Source: Hemicentrotus pulcherrimus
Taxonomy: Eukaryota; Echinodermata; Echinoidea; Camarodonta; Strongylocentrotidae
Assembly: GCA_003118195.1 (NCBI GenBank)
Contig: BEXV01002181.1
Span: forward strand, 3,138 to 67,137
Length of the DNA stretch: 64,000 bases
Reading direction: 5' to 3'
The notes under the pieces are model-generated. The model was not told where the DNA came from and ran no database searches. It saw nothing but the letters and a program-made list of their open reading frames with translations. A program made the position numbers and the translations under genes. Below are positions 37,201 through 45,135 of this stretch, piece after piece (within the stretch, counting starts at the first letter, position 1; each line of letters opens with the position of its first letter).

Positions 37201-39356
37201 TGTTCTTTGGTTCGATCTATTTGATTATATTTTTATTTTTCCCTCTCTCTCAGATGGGAAGCCCACAGGAGCATCCCAAGCGATTAAAGCTTGTTGTAGA
37301 TGTGAGTGGTAGCATGTATCGCTTCAATGGACATGACGGACGTCTAGACCGTACTCTGCAAGCTATCTGTATGGCCATGGAAGCTTTTGAAGGCTATGAG
37401 GAGAAGTTTGCAGTAAGTGTCTGATCTTTCAACTTTTCTTGGTGTGAAAACCTGTCTGATCATCATATCTTTCTTCTTTTAGCATGATAATCTTGAAAAA
37501 TATTTTGAAAGGTTGTACCCATTATTGATCCATATCATCATCTATTAAAGTCAGCAGTTACTGACTATCGTGCCATTATGTCACTCCCTCTCTCTATTTC
37601 TTCTTGGCTTGAGCATCCTCCTCATTTAGACCAACCAAATAGGGATTATGTTATGAATTATTATTTAGGTACATTGCAAATATAAAGTGTAATTGATTAA
37701 TCTTTATTTTTGTACTCCCATTTCACAATGCTCTTCTCACCTTGCCCTCTCTTCCTCTTTCAACTGTCTTTTGTCAAAATGCTTACCATATGGCTCTCTG
37801 TCTCTCACTCTCTCTCGATCTCTCTCTCTCTCTCTCTCTTTCTCTTTCCATCTTTCTCTCTTAATCTCTCTCTCTCTAACTATCTCTGTTTCTCTCTCTA
37901 TTTACATGTATACCTCCCTCTCTTCTCTTACCTTATCCAATCTCTCAACAAACAGTGTTTAATACTTATGGTGATATTTGTTTATCTTTGATTTTTAGTA
38001 TGACATTGTAGGTCACTCAGGAGAGACATGTGATGAAATCTTCCTCAAATCAGACAAAGTTCCAAAGAACAACAATGAGAGACTCAAGGTTCTTAGGGTA
38101 AGTCTGGACTTGAGCAGAGAGTGGACTTCTGACATTTTTTTTTTGCTGGTGTTGTTGATGATGTTGTTATTGATATAGTTGTTGTTTGCTTTGTATGCTT
38201 TTTTGTTTGTCTGTTATTATTTCCAGATTGTGTTTTGTTTTATTTTAGGTGGGACAGACCTTTTACGTCTCTATAATAAGAATAATACTTATAATAACGT
38301 ATTTATGTAGCACACTTTCCATATATATACATGTTCAATTCCTCTGTTTATCTATCTCTGTCACAACATGGTAACCATGTATGATCTAAGTGATGATAAT
38401 GTATAAAGTAAGTTTATGTTTTTCATTATTTGTTTAATCTCTCTCCTACATCGTAGAACCTCCACGCTCACGCTCAGTTCTGTCTAAGCGGTGACAACAC
38501 CGTAGAAGCAGCCAAGACGGCCATCCAAGACATCACCAAGGAGGAGGCGGATGAATACTTTGTCATCATCCTGAGTGATGCTAACCTAGATCGGTATGGC
38601 ATCAGTCCTAAGGTTCTGTCCCGTGTCATGCAGCAAGACGAAGATGTCAATGCCTATGCCATCTTTATAGGGTCTATCGGAGACCAGGCAGGGAGGTAAG
38701 CAAGATGACAGTGAAGTTTCCATGGGATTTGAGCCGACAAAATGCCCTTAATCTTAGCTGTGGATATCAGATAGCAAAGACTGGCTAGAAGCCAATCTTA
38801 CAGTGTAAGACAATTTTGATTCCATATTCTTTGGCATATGGAAATCTTGTTCAGTAACGTTTGCCTTATTTTGATTAATGATGCACAAGGCTGTTGAAAT
38901 TTCCTTTCAGATTAATTTCTTAAAAGGCAATCATGTTTGATGGCAATGGTCCATTTACACAAATACCCAAACTTCTATCTTCTTGTTTGTATTCAATTAT
39001 TCTATCTTTCTTACTTTTCTCTATATTCTTAGATTTTGTCTGCTATAACGCTTACTCTTTTCATATCCATTCCTTTGCTTTTTCTTGTACGATGATGTAT
39101 ACAACATTTATGAATACCCTGATCAAAGTAAATTTGCATTCTTCCATCACCTTGTACCATTATAGGAGTAGTTTTTGTGTAATTTTCTGACTGAAAACCA
39201 TACTTTTTAATTACGTTGATGCATTATTTTCTGTATCTGTTCTTTTCCCCTAGATTGGTGCGTAACCTTCCAGCAGGACATGGGTTTGTTTGTATGGACA
39301 CCAAGACCATCCCACAGATTATGCAACAGATCTTTACATCCACAATGCTCAAATAG
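550..39356 (+). CDS. VWA8: VWA8, mitochondrial AAA+ ATPase with vWA domain (5'-partial, 43 exons in window)
   Basis: The spliced exons give about 1850 residues that follow the vertebrate VWA8 protein (about 1900 residues) from near its N-terminus to its stop. All 43 exons have AG/GT borders and phases that join without a shift. The order is AAA1 (degenerate), AAA2 (Walker A GPKGCGKS), AAA3 (GNQGVGKNK with Walker B VVDEAD), a long linker, and a C-terminal vWA domain with MIDAS motif DVSGS. Family knowledge: VWA8 is an ATPase imported into mitochondria, and its molecular task is poorly understood. The first exon here starts in phase 1, so the start codon and targeting peptide lie upstream of the window. 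The stop is TAG at 39354-39356. Exon 36 carries an in-frame TAA (33243-33245), so this copy as assembled needs a shifted splice site or is broken. The five entries that follow give exon coordinates. Confidence 0.95.
883..1088. mobile_element. MITE family copy 1 (TACAGTGAAACCTG ends)
   Basis: It begins TACAGTGAAACCTGTCTA and ends AGGTTTAACTGTA, an imperfect inverted repeat. The interior holds repeated AGGTGGT/GACCATC-type motifs. Two other copies occur at 19721-19906 and 28725-28917. It lies in VWA8 intron 1. Confidence 0.6.
1840..1962 (+). mobile_element. SINE 3' fragment with ATT tail
   Basis: GAAATGCTAGAGCGCCGTAA, then AAGCCGGGGTAACAATA and GCGCTATATAAAAAC, precede (ATT)n at about 1943-1958. 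This matches the 3' part of the 17.2-kb SINE in the opposite orientation. No tRNA-like head remains. Confidence 0.5.
3306..3475. mobile_element. Inverted-repeat element with two AATGACCGGTCATT palindromes
   Basis: TTATAAGATGATG near 3310 is matched inverted by CATCATCTTATAA near 3458-3470. Inside, the 14-base palindrome AATGACCGGTCATT occurs twice (about 3399-3412 and 3424-3437) within a short direct repeat. No coding capacity. The element interrupts the first unit of the 218-bp tandem array in VWA8 intron 3. Confidence 0.5.
3470..3640. mobile_element. Foldback element of about 170 bp
   Basis: Left-arm sequence AAATAATACACATCATTCTG, then GGGCATTAGTAA near 3496, is repeated inverted on the right (TTACTAATGCCC, then CAATGCTGTGTATTATTT near 3603-3632). 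Pairing continues toward the centre (ACAGTCCAAACACC against GGGTGTGTGTAACTGT), so the whole unit can form one long hairpin. No open reading frame. Confidence 0.55.
4023..4134. mobile_element. 112-bp MITE with 17-bp terminal inverted repeats and TATTG target duplication
   Basis: The left end GGGACTTTTAGATTTGC is exactly repeated inverted at the right end (GCAAATCTAAAAGTCCC). TATTG flanks both sides (4018-4022 and 4135-4139). The sister tandem unit shows the empty site CCTCCTATTGTGTA. The two arms stay partly complementary almost to the centre, so the whole element folds back. The superfamily is not assigned. Confidence 0.8.
4893..5130 (-). repeat. SINE-body fragment fused to TTAA-MITE-like sequence, with an AT microsatellite
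   Basis: AATAATAATAGC, then AGGGCTTTTCAGGACCGAAG and CTCCACTCCCTGGGGAGC, match the body of the 24.4-kb SINE. (AT)n is inserted at about 4958-4981. The following CTTCTAGACTTCACTGTCA matches the interior of the TTAA MITE at 35.6 kb. Confidence 0.45.
5494..5655 (+). mobile_element. SINE 3' fragment with ATT tail
   Basis: CACTCCACCCAGGTGAGG, then ACAGCCGGGGTAATGATGA and CGCTATATAAGACTCC, end in ATTATTATGATTATTA. It is related to the fragment at 1840 and to the SINE at 17200. It ends about 30 bases before VWA8 exon 4. Confidence 0.5.
7568..7727 (-). repeat. SINE-body fragment
   Basis: TAATAATGATAG, then GTGCTTAATACTACATTTAT and CTGCTCCCTGGGGAGC, resemble the 24.4-kb SINE body. The tRNA-like head is absent. 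It lies in VWA8 intron 7. Confidence 0.45.
8284..14349 (+). CDS. VWA8: VWA8 exons 9-18: AAA2 module
   Basis: Exons: 8284-8388, 8741-8875, 9597-9731, 10400-10477, 10881-11041, 11665-11778, 12362-12530, 12969-13046, 13709-13824, 14237-14349. They encode about residues 273-673. Exons 11 and 12 join inside the Walker A motif to give GPKGCGKS (residues 395-402), an intact nucleotide-binding loop. Exon 13 has IALLDGLHRV at Walker B, with DG where an active ATPase has DE. Exon 14 has LFDGTRLLRHDR. Exon 15 gives HPSFRIIALAEPP at sensor 1. The module therefore looks able to bind ATP but less clearly able to hydrolyse it. Exons 16-18 form the helical lid, with ASSLSTRNLIRIAQRL and KACLSRFLPSLAR. Phases 0, 1 and 2 all occur and join cleanly. 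Confidence 0.93.
14815..15083 (+). repeat. Dispersed repeat of about 300 bp, copy 1
   Basis: It starts AATTACAAACCTTTAGGTC and ends AACATTGTTAAATGATGCC. It shares GGCACTTC.TGATCATTTTG and CACCATATCACAGACA with the copies at 18986 and 49971. I see no terminal inverted repeat or coding capacity. It ends 15 bases before VWA8 exon 19. Confidence 0.55.
15099..18527 (+). CDS. VWA8: VWA8 exons 19-24: AAA3 module, the most complete ATPase site
   Basis: Exons: 15099-15205, 15522-15670, 16177-16252, 16606-16741, 17070-17189, 18322-18527. They encode about residues 674-938. Exon 20 carries Walker A VGNQGVGKNK (near residues 730-739), with Asn after the Lys as in vertebrate VWA8. Exon 22 carries a full Walker B, ILVVDEADKAP (D797, E798), followed by MLADGRRIV. 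Exon 23 has DFSMMVLANRPGFPF, with the sensor-1 Asn that AAA1 and AAA2 lack. Exon 24 encodes LRSLADQGLIAYPYSTREV, the sensor-2 or lid region. Of the three modules this is the only one with Walker A, a DE Walker B and sensor 1 together, so I infer it provides most of the hydrolysis. A SINE sits in the intron after exon 23. Confidence 0.94.
17200..17462 (-). mobile_element. tRNA-derived SINE with ATT tail
   Basis: On the minus strand the 5' end has tRNA promoter-like boxes: TAGTCAAATGGTTAAAGC (A box region) and GGTTCAATCCCT (B box, 17403-17414 on the plus strand). A body with CTCGACCCAGGTGAGG follows, and it ends in an ATT microsatellite at about 17202-17228. It lies in the VWA8 intron between exons 23 and 24. 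Confidence 0.65.
18986..19283 (+). repeat. Dispersed repeat of about 300 bp, copy 2
   Basis: Same family as 14815-15083. It starts ATTATAAACCTTTAGGTCTG, contains CTACAGTCTATTGGGGAAAA and ends CATTGTTAAACGATGCCTTT. It lies in the VWA8 intron before exon 25. Confidence 0.55.
19542..32380 (+). CDS. VWA8: VWA8 exons 25-35: long linker region
   Basis: Exons: 19542-19693, 22698-22806, 23675-23813, 24737-24924, 27628-27812, 28319-28444, 29107-29189, 29784-29959, 30472-30676, 31282-31360, 32185-32380. They encode about residues 939-1484. The linker has blocks conserved in the family, including VVKNVFDFDAYNN (exon 25), GPLQGQVVL (exon 28), ENWLVFY (exon 29), KYIPIPR (exon 34) and GVVTVDTGGHVRMWETG (exon 35). 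The last block resembles a WD/beta-propeller strand, and the repeated beta-rich blocks suggest a propeller-like fold (inference). Exon 33 is unusually GC-rich and encodes a Pro/Ser/Thr-rich stretch (APRPPPTPTQPSG), probably a disordered loop. Introns 25 (3.0 kb) and 28 (2.7 kb) are enlarged by repeats, including a Helentron-like element. Intron 29 is nearly all a GAT microsatellite. Confidence 0.92.
19721..19906. mobile_element. MITE family copy 2 (TACAGTGAAACCTG ends)
   Basis: It starts TACAGTGAAACCTGTCTATA and ends near CAGGTTTGACTTTA. Internal sequence AAGACCACCCAAGGGAGAC is shared with the copy at 28.7 kb. It starts 28 bases after the exon 25 donor of VWA8. Confidence 0.65.
19907..22697. 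other. VWA8 intron 25, remainder
   Basis: This is AT-rich sequence with GA-rich patches (about 21140-21320 and 21740-21880). I see no coding region or clear transposon. It ends in CCATGGTTGCAG, the exon 26 acceptor. Confidence 0.6.
22880..23196. mobile_element. Foldback element, 317 bp with about 105-bp arms
   Basis: The left arm runs from GGGTGGTTTTCTCGAAAGCG through AAGTATGGAATGCCAAGTG to about 22985. The right arm, ending CGAGAATATCACCC at 23196, is its imperfect reverse complement over roughly 105 bases. The middle is AT-rich and non-coding. It lies in the VWA8 intron between exons 26 and 27, starting about 75 bp after the exon 26 donor. Confidence 0.7.
24375..24712 (-). mobile_element. 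tRNA-derived SINE, about 340 bp
   Basis: On the minus strand, TGGTCTAGTGG (24690-24700) is an A box and GGTTCAAATCC (24646-24656) a B box. The body contains GCTCCCCAGGG-like sequence (plus-strand CTCCCTGGGGAG) and ends in an ATT-rich tail near 24380. Related body fragments are at 4893-5110 and 7568-7727. Its 5' end lies about 25 bases upstream of VWA8 exon 28. Confidence 0.7.
25303..27590 (+). repeat. Apparent tandem duplication of about 410 bp joined by a single N
   Basis: The segment from about 25303 to 25710 (ACCAAAGATCTTAGAAGC ... ATGTATCCAGGCTGTCAA) is repeated from 25713 to about 27590. The second copy is interrupted by the Helentron-like element. The copies differ by a few percent and by an 11-base indel. 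The single N at 25712 sits exactly on the junction. This could be two haplotypes placed end to end by the assembler rather than a true duplication. Confidence 0.75.
25968..27427 (+). mobile_element. Non-autonomous Helentron-like (rolling-circle) element, 1460 bp, in VWA8 intron 28
   Basis: The element begins TCAGGTGGTCTGTC and ends TTTCTAG, with no target-site duplication, between two T residues. A near-identical empty site lies in the upstream copy of the flank (about 25303-25710). The 12-base AGGTGGTCTGTC at 25970-25981 is repeated inverted at 27385-27396, so the terminal inverted repeats are asymmetric. Just before the end is a perfect hairpin (AATTCGTC / GACGAATT, 27397-27417, loop CCCAT) followed by 10 bases to CTAG. 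Helitrons end in a hairpin plus CTRR; Helentrons add asymmetric inverted repeats and T-T insertion. The interior has an ATT microsatellite (about 26035-26072), a CAT/GAT-rich tract (27195-27320) and no open reading frame for Rep/helicase. Confidence 0.8.
27860..28270. repeat. GAT-rich microsatellite filling VWA8 intron 29
   Basis: Imperfect (GAT)n runs through most of the 506-bp intron between exons 29 and 30. It produces long spurious reading frames of poly-Asp, poly-Met, poly-Ile and poly-Ser in several frames on both strands. Confidence 0.9.
28725..28917. mobile_element. MITE family copy 3, best-preserved ends
   Basis: It starts TACAGTGAAGCCTGTC and ends CAGGTTTGACTGTA, giving terminal inverted repeats of about 14 bases with mismatches. 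It shares AAGACCACCCAAGGGAGAC and GTAGACAGGTGGTCTTTCT with copy 2. It lies in the VWA8 intron between exons 30 and 31. Confidence 0.65.
29271..29420 (+). repeat. Two-copy tandem repeat, period 81 bp
   Basis: ATGACATGTAAAAGTGCTGT at 29271 recurs, with few changes, at 29352. The similarity runs through AATTCAATTTGAACTCTTTG. It lies in the VWA8 intron after exon 31. Confidence 0.7.
33237..39356 (+). CDS. VWA8: VWA8 exons 36-43: conserved glycine-rich block and C-terminal vWA domain
   Basis: Exons: 33237-33345 (or 33252-33345), 34243-34352, 35312-35467, 36458-36583, 37254-37412, 37999-38097, 38457-38695, 39254-39356. Exons 36-37 encode the glycine-rich segment HVGGNTWAGGTGGRDTAGLG. Exons 38-39 are helical and basic (MGQKAYKAKLKEIEMSEYDA). 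Exon 40 holds the metal-ion-dependent adhesion site DVSGSMYRF (D1667, S1669, S1671), and exon 42 holds VIILSDANLDRYGI, the second metal-site loop. The protein ends QIFTSTMLK before TAG. Exon 36 is abnormal: after the acceptor at 33235-33236 the frame reads ATC ACC TAA. An AG at 33250-33251 would restore an open frame at a cost of five codons. Confidence 0.92.
34121..34200 (+). pseudogene. Relic of VWA8 exon 37 in the preceding intron
   Basis: Positions 34121-34163 repeat the middle of exon 37 (from about 34276): GGAGGACCTTTCAGA, then TGGATGCCGGTCATGATGT. They read GIGGPFRLDAGHDVH before a TGA. The two differences in the shared part are third-position and silent. A further piece, TTAGGAGGACAATAG near 34195, resembles the exon 37 acceptor. 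It could be a dead tandem-duplicated exon or a rarely used truncating exon. Confidence 0.6.
35588..35809. mobile_element. TTAA-flanked MITE of about 214 bp
   Basis: TTAA occurs at 35588-35591 and 35806-35809. The ends between them are AGATACTATGTCCC and, inverted, AGGTACCATGTCCC (12 of 14 match). TTAA target sites are typical of piggyBac and Kolobok transposons; I cannot decide between them. The interior (TAGACTACACTGTCAGACA) recurs near 5080-5110 and at 56193-56351. No coding capacity. Confidence 0.65.
36588..36722. repeat. GA-rich simple repeat
   Basis: (GA)n with AAACAGAGACAGAGA units starts five bases after the VWA8 exon 39 donor and runs into a SINE. More GA-rich sequence follows at about 36930-36980. 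Confidence 0.85.
36731..36910 (+). mobile_element. tRNA-derived SINE
   Basis: TGGCTCAGTGG (36733-36743) and GGTTTGAAACC (36776-36786) have A- and B-box sequence and tRNA spacing, with GTCTCATAACC in the anticodon region. No 3' acceptor stem pairs with the start, and an unrelated body follows, so it is a SINE and not a tRNA gene. It lies between VWA8 exons 39 and 40, beside GA-rich simple sequence. Confidence 0.6.
37795..37900. repeat. CT microsatellite
   Basis: TCTCTC tracts lie in the VWA8 intron between exons 40 and 41, about 100 bases upstream of exon 41. Confidence 0.85.
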
Positions 39357-39603
39357 GATCTTCTAACCTGTTGATAGATACGTATCAACTGTCCAAGCAT
39401 ATGTCTTCATCAACACAAGAGACTGAGATATCATGACATCCACTATTTTTCAAGGAGGTTTCCCAGATCGATCCGCTTTCCCTCACCAAGTCTGGATGTC
39501 TTCAAGTCCAAGAGACTGATCCATCCATACATTCTCTGGACAGTCAAATAGATTATTTAGATCTTCTAGCCTACCGGGCATACAAGCAATGTATGTACAT
39601 GTG

Positions 39604-39838
39604 CAGTTAACAACAAAATTATTCATACCCTCATCAAGTTTTGTAATTTTTGAAGCATATGAAAAATTGATTAGTCCCGATTTATGCTTCTTGAAAATAT
39701 GACATAATAAAGCTAATATCTGATAGTTTTTAATGCCTACCCTAATTCAACCAGTCCACCTTTCATTCCTGAGTTAAGCAAAACACACAAAAATCATTTA
39801 ATTTACAAGGGGTAAGAATAGTTCAGTTGTTAACTGTA
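39604..39838. mobile_element. Small Tc1/mariner-like non-autonomous element
   Basis: The left end CAGTTAACAACAAAATTATT is matched inverted by the right end (CAGTTAACAACTGAACTATT on the minus strand). The interior is short and non-coding. A similar left end (CACAACAAAATTATTCATAC) is at about 2953. It lies within what is probably the VWA8 3' UTR. The Tc1/mariner assignment rests only on the terminal sequence. Confidence 0.45.
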
Positions 39839-40497
39839 TATCTGCATTGATACTAAGACAATGTACCGGGGAGAACTAGATCCTCCAACACAGAGCTTTA
39901 CATTCAGCACACAAGGTCTAGAAGATTGCACTCTGCCCATCAAAATAAGAATGTTTTTTTCAGAAACGGGCATTAAAAATCATGTTTTATTCATATTCAA
40001 TGTGCAAGATAATTGGATTCATATATATATGCGAAATAATGGCTTTCTTGTTCTAATCAGAGAGTTTTAGAGATTGTTTTGTACATATTGTAAAAGAGAG
40101 AAAATTGTTAATTCCAATATTATTTTTCAGAACTTTGTTGATTTTAGTGAATAAAAATTAGTTTTAATTCACCAGCCTCTCGGTATATGATATATTGTAT
40201 GTCCTGTCCTGCAGCCTGAAGACCATGTGTTATGAATTTGCATATATTAAAATGTAATTTTCATACATGAAGTATGTGCCAGTGTAAACATGTACATGTG
40301 CAAACACAATGAGAGAAATAATATTTAACCAATATGATATTTAATATATTTGCCAGTGTGGAAAATTTTGATTCTTTGTGATGTCATGAATGGAACTGCT
40401 CCTGTGGTATTTTTCATTCATTGTTGTTATTTGCCATGTTTGTGTTTGTGTATGTGTTAATTTGCCTATTCAATATGACCCTCTGAATCAGGGGGGT

Positions 40498-40632
40498 GTT
40501 TCACATAACTTGTCATTAGTGACAAATGACAGTTTTTGTTATACGCTACTGAAATCCTTGCTTCTGATTGGGTATCAGCAGATTTGTCACTGATTTGTTT
40601 TCATTTGTCATTGAGAGAAGGCTATGTGAAAT
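40498..40632. mobile_element. MITE (GTTTCACA ends), copy 1
   Basis: It starts GTTTCACATAACTTGTCA and ends TATGTGAAAT. The body, with CTACTGAAATCCTTGCTTCT, matches the reverse complement of 51018-51151. Similar but more decayed sequence is at about 14630-14760 and 32469-32620. It lies downstream of VWA8. Confidence 0.6.
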
Positions 40633-41635
40633 GGGTCTCTGGACTACTTGAACAGTGGATGTGAAGGCTATAAAATTATCCAATATTATTTAATACTGTT
40701 ATTGTTATTATCTTTATACCATTCTGTCGATACCCACTGAATCGATCTGTTGTCCATCTTGTCTGATCAAATTGGCAACACACTGTTGATCTATTATCCA
40801 TGTAATTTAATCTTAGGATTGGCACACACTACATGAACCGATTGGGAAGAATTCGCAATACCAACTGATATGAATTAACAGTCAGGATCTCAATAGTCTC
40901 ATGAATAATCGGATGTCGATTGATTTCAAGCTTTCTTGGAGGAGGAAGAGCTAAATGGGCTCAAAATCGTGGTGACATCAGACCAGAAGAGTGATTGTCT
41001 ATGATTTGAAGCCGATTTAACTTTTATTCTGAATAGAATGCTTTAATACATTGAAATTTCAAAGTTATTATTTTTATCATTATTTAGAAACCTGAATTAT
41101 GAAAAGGATGATTTTTTAGCCTTCTGTGTCTAATATAACGACCACTTCTTTGAAAATCGGATCGCAGGAGGATGTGTGCTTGGCTTTGGTCAAGATTGGT
41201 GAAAGCCTTTTATGGACATTAATCAAATGACTGGAGGACAAAGTGAAAATCAGATGAAATGGTTTTAAAGATTATGAAATTATAGAGAACAGAAGTAGGT
41301 GCAGATGAAAATGAGAGACTAATTTGGAAGTTGATGTTATGGCATTAGACAAAAAAAATGGCAATTTACCATTTTACCTAGTATTTTGACATTGTTTTTT
41401 ATTTAGGGAGGTGTGAGTTTTTGATGATTTATTGTTTTTTTTCATTGTTGGTGCATTAAATATATATAATTTTTGTACAGGTACATGCCAGATTGATTGT
41501 TTGTCCTATTATCAATTGTATTTATTCATTTTTATTGTGAATAGTATACATGCAAAAATATCAAATAATACAAATATATTCTAATTATGATAATAACATG
41601 ATGGATGTGTCTTACTTTTGGGTGTTAGTTTTTAA

Positions 41636-41785
41636 TTTTTTTCTTTTTCTTCTTCTTCATCATTTTTTTCTTCATTTTTCTTCTTCTTTTACATCTTCTT
41701 CTTCTATATCTTGTTCTTTTCCATCTCCTCCTCCTCCTCCTTCTCCTCCTTCCCTCCTCATCCTCATCCTTCTTCTTCTTCTTTG
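41636..41785. repeat. TTC/CTC-rich simple repeat
   Basis: (TTC)n and (CTC)n tracts lie downstream of VWA8. Ser- and Glu-rich frames across it are artefacts. Confidence 0.85.
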
Positions 41786-44690
41786 AGGATGCAGTAGTGG
41801 TAGAATGGAAGAGAGAGAAGAAGGGAAGAGATGGAAAGAATATGCGAGCCAGAGAGAATCACAAAGGGGGGAGAGATAGAGATGGAAAAGAAAAGTATAT
41901 ATATGAAAGAGGAAGATAAAGAGAAAACAGAGCATATTGACAGAGAAAGGGGTGGGTGGATTTCAACAAAAATACTATGAATACCCTTGACATGTCAAAG
42001 TGTATCAATCGCCTTAGAAAATAATTAATGTACAGCCAGAGTGTAAAAAAATCAACCTTAAAAAATATATGCTTTCTGTGGACTAGCGGATTAGGTGTAT
42101 GAAGAAAATAAAGAAGAAAATAACAAATTACCGGTAAATAAAACGGCTCGTACAGAACCCAATTCAAGTTCCCCTTCTCTCTACTGCTTCCATTTAATTT
42201 TGTTTAATTCAACTTGAATTCGGCGGTAATATTTATGAATGAATGATACACGCCAAAAAAAAACTAAACCCATAATAACATTTATTGTGTTTATGGTCTA
42301 TGGTCAAAGCTTGGTTATGCAAGCCCTTTTATGCGAGCATGTATGGGTGCCATACTAACATTTTAAAAACAATTGTTGATTGGTACAATTAAAAGTTAAC
42401 AGGAGTTACTCATGAGCGTCTCACTTATATTTGTAATGATGAAAACAACCATTTTTCTGACACTTGATTCTCCCGTGAAAATATATATGTTTTATTCAAA
42501 GATCGCGAACTAGTTTGATAATATAAATATGTAGGCCTAGATCTATATGTATTTTAATGTCTGTATATCAAAGTATAAAATGAATGGAAAGTTGCATACG
42601 GTCAGAGGATCAAGATCATCAGTAATTTGTGATGATTTGTTTCAAGTGTCTGTTCAGAAAGTATGGGTATGCTTCTAATTAAACAACCAGGGGATTGATG
42701 GCTTCAAGTCATCTCCGAGGGACTTGCTAAATAAATGGGGATTGATGCACAATTAGCGCATTGACTTGTAACCAGGGACCTCCCAGTAACGAGGCAACTG
42801 CTCTACCACCGAGCTATCGCACCTCCCCAAACCAAATATTTGTTACTTTAATACTTCATGTAAATTTTACATTTTAATAATTTAGGTTCAATTTTATAAT
42901 GATCAATAATAATTTTTCTCTTAAAACATTATCAAGATGTCCTGCACCGACTCTCACACTGTATATCTGATCTTATACCCTTTGATTTTCTATTTATTTC
43001 ATATCCAAGTATGCAAACCTAACTCAATATTATTATTGTTTCTATTGTTTATCATTTATGTGCTATGTATTGTTTATAATGATATTCATATGTCTATTGT
43101 AAATTCACTTGCATCAGCTTCCAGCTGTATTGTTGAATATTCGAATAAAACCTTATCAAATCAAATCAAAATATCAAACCACAAGATCTTTACTTTCATA
43201 TCCTTGCCGAATAATCTCGAACTTTCATGGATTTATATTTGCGTATAAACTTTCCTCTCGATGTCCCGATTCGTGTTTACTCAGTAACATGTATAATCTC
43301 CTTCGTGTTTCATTTTAACATATATTTATTATTCATTGATGAGTCTCAATGAAGTTGCTTTCTATTTCTGATATGTGCACCTCCTCTCAACGTTTTCTTC
43401 TTTTTTTTGTTGGGGATGCATGGTCGCTGCTGCTGTTTTATTATTTGTGTTCTTTGTTTGACAAGAACATATTTTTGCTCTGAGACCTCTGCGATATACA
43501 ATTTTGATTTCAGAACTGCTGTGTGTCAATCATCTAGTCTCGCTCTCGACGGAGTTTCGAACAAAGCAAAGATATCATGCCGTTTGGTGTTACTATCATT
43601 ACGAAATAAGTGTAAGATAGACGTTGGATCAAAGGCACCTGGCTAGCCTGATGCAGGGGGCACCCGGCAAATTAATTACTCATATATACAATCAACTGTA
43701 TCAAATTGAACGAGTTTGTTAGCATGATTTCGACTGTAATAACAAAGAATTAACATGAGTATAATTATAAAGCAAGAAAATTCGGAGGATCATCGAAGCC
43801 GGACCTACCGCCGTGCTTGCTCGTGTTGATAACGGTATCTCTTGTAAGTTACACAAAGCTCGGCCAAAGTCCGGTTCATTACATGTAGCTCCTTTGATAA
43901 AGGATGTTGTGCTTATGCGACCGCTATATTGACCAAAACATCATTCATTTAGTTGGCGGGTCAGCTTGGGGACGAAAACAACTACATATACCTCGTTGCA
44001 AACAAAGACTTTACCCGGATTTCTACCCTTTATTTTCATTTTTAGAAAGTGACGAAGCGGACCTGTTTACTGAAATAAAAGTTAAAGTAATCAAACAAAA
44101 CAAAGGGAAGAAAAATTGCGATAACATCGTAGAGTTATAACTGAAAAGCTAAAATGAACGATACATCTGGTTGATAATGCTTAATCGACATGTTTTGTTG
44201 TGCATAATTATGTATCATGTATAGGTAGCAAACTTCATTTGGGAGATTATTCTCGATTTATGAGTGTTTTGTCATGAATGCATCAGACGACCTCATAGGC
44301 GAAACAACAAATTCAGAAATATTGAGTAGTGAGATTTTCCGCCAAATATTGTCTTGCTTCTGAAGGAAAATTGTAAGACTTCCAGTCAGTTAAAGAGAAA
44401 TGACAAGATAGCAACCACAATAATAATATTGTAGATTTAGGTCTTATATCATATTGTACAATTATGTTAATCTTCATGCTATTTAAGTTCTATAACCCCA
44501 CCCCCATTTTTCTATCTATCTTTCCCTCTGCCCACCTCCCCTCCCCCTCTCTTTCTCTCTCTCTCCCTATTTCACTTTTTTTCAATCTCTCGATCCCCCT
44601 CCCTCTCAGCATATACTAGAACAGTAATCAGATGTACTTGCTTCGTGTTGTCGGCTGTAGCCTCTGTGGTTTTACGCTGTTGTACTCCTC
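41786..44690. other. Interval between VWA8 and the TIR-SAM gene
   Basis: AT-rich sequence with a GA-rich patch (41800-41940), one SINE fragment, and a CT/CCC tract at 44500-44600. The short frames at 43407-43646 and 43904-44140 have no recognisable motif and no supporting splice context. I see no gene. Confidence 0.5.
42688..42828 (-). mobile_element. tRNA-derived SINE fragment
   Basis: On the minus strand GCGATAGCTCGGTGGTAGAG resembles a tRNA 5' half with A box TAGCTCGGTGG (42806-42816). A degenerate B box, GGTTACAAGTC, follows. It lies in the region between VWA8 and the TIR-SAM gene. Confidence 0.55.
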
Positions 44691-44699
44691 ATCGTCTTG

Positions 44700-44837
44700 A
44701 CCATCATCACCTACACATTCATCACCATTATGCCCCTCATCACCACAATCATCATCTCCTACACCATTAACCTCATCACCAACATCACCTACATCATCAC
44801 CACCATTATCATCATCATCACCATCATCATCACCATT

Positions 44838-44869
<32 letters not shown>

Positions 44870-45135
44870 CACCATTATCATCATCATCATCATCATCATC
44901 CCTATCATTACCACAATCATCATCTCCTACACCATTAACCTCATCACCAACATCACCTACCTCATCATCACCATTATCATCATCATCATTATCATATTCT
45001 ACATCATCATCACCTACATAACCATCATCATCATCATCATCCCTATCATCACCACAATCATCATCTCCTACACCATTATCATCACTATCACCAACATCAC
45101 CAAGACAATCATCATCATCATCACCAATATATCTC
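44700..45135. repeat. CAT/ATC microsatellite with higher-order repeats
   Basis: Imperfect (CAT)n contains a recurring 30-40 base motif (ACAATCATCATCTCCTACAC, then CATTAACCTCATCACCAACA), so it is a compound minisatellite. Poly-Ile and poly-Asp reading frames here are spurious. It lies in the interval between the two genes. Confidence 0.9.

Larger units (their letters stand above)
39357..41630 (+). other. VWA8 3' UTR and flank
   Basis: This is AT-rich sequence after the VWA8 stop. AATAAA occurs at about 39706 and 40151, so a 3' end in this stretch is likely, but I cannot fix the polyadenylation site. It contains a Tc1-like element and a GTTTCACA MITE. No reading frame looks real. Confidence 0.5.
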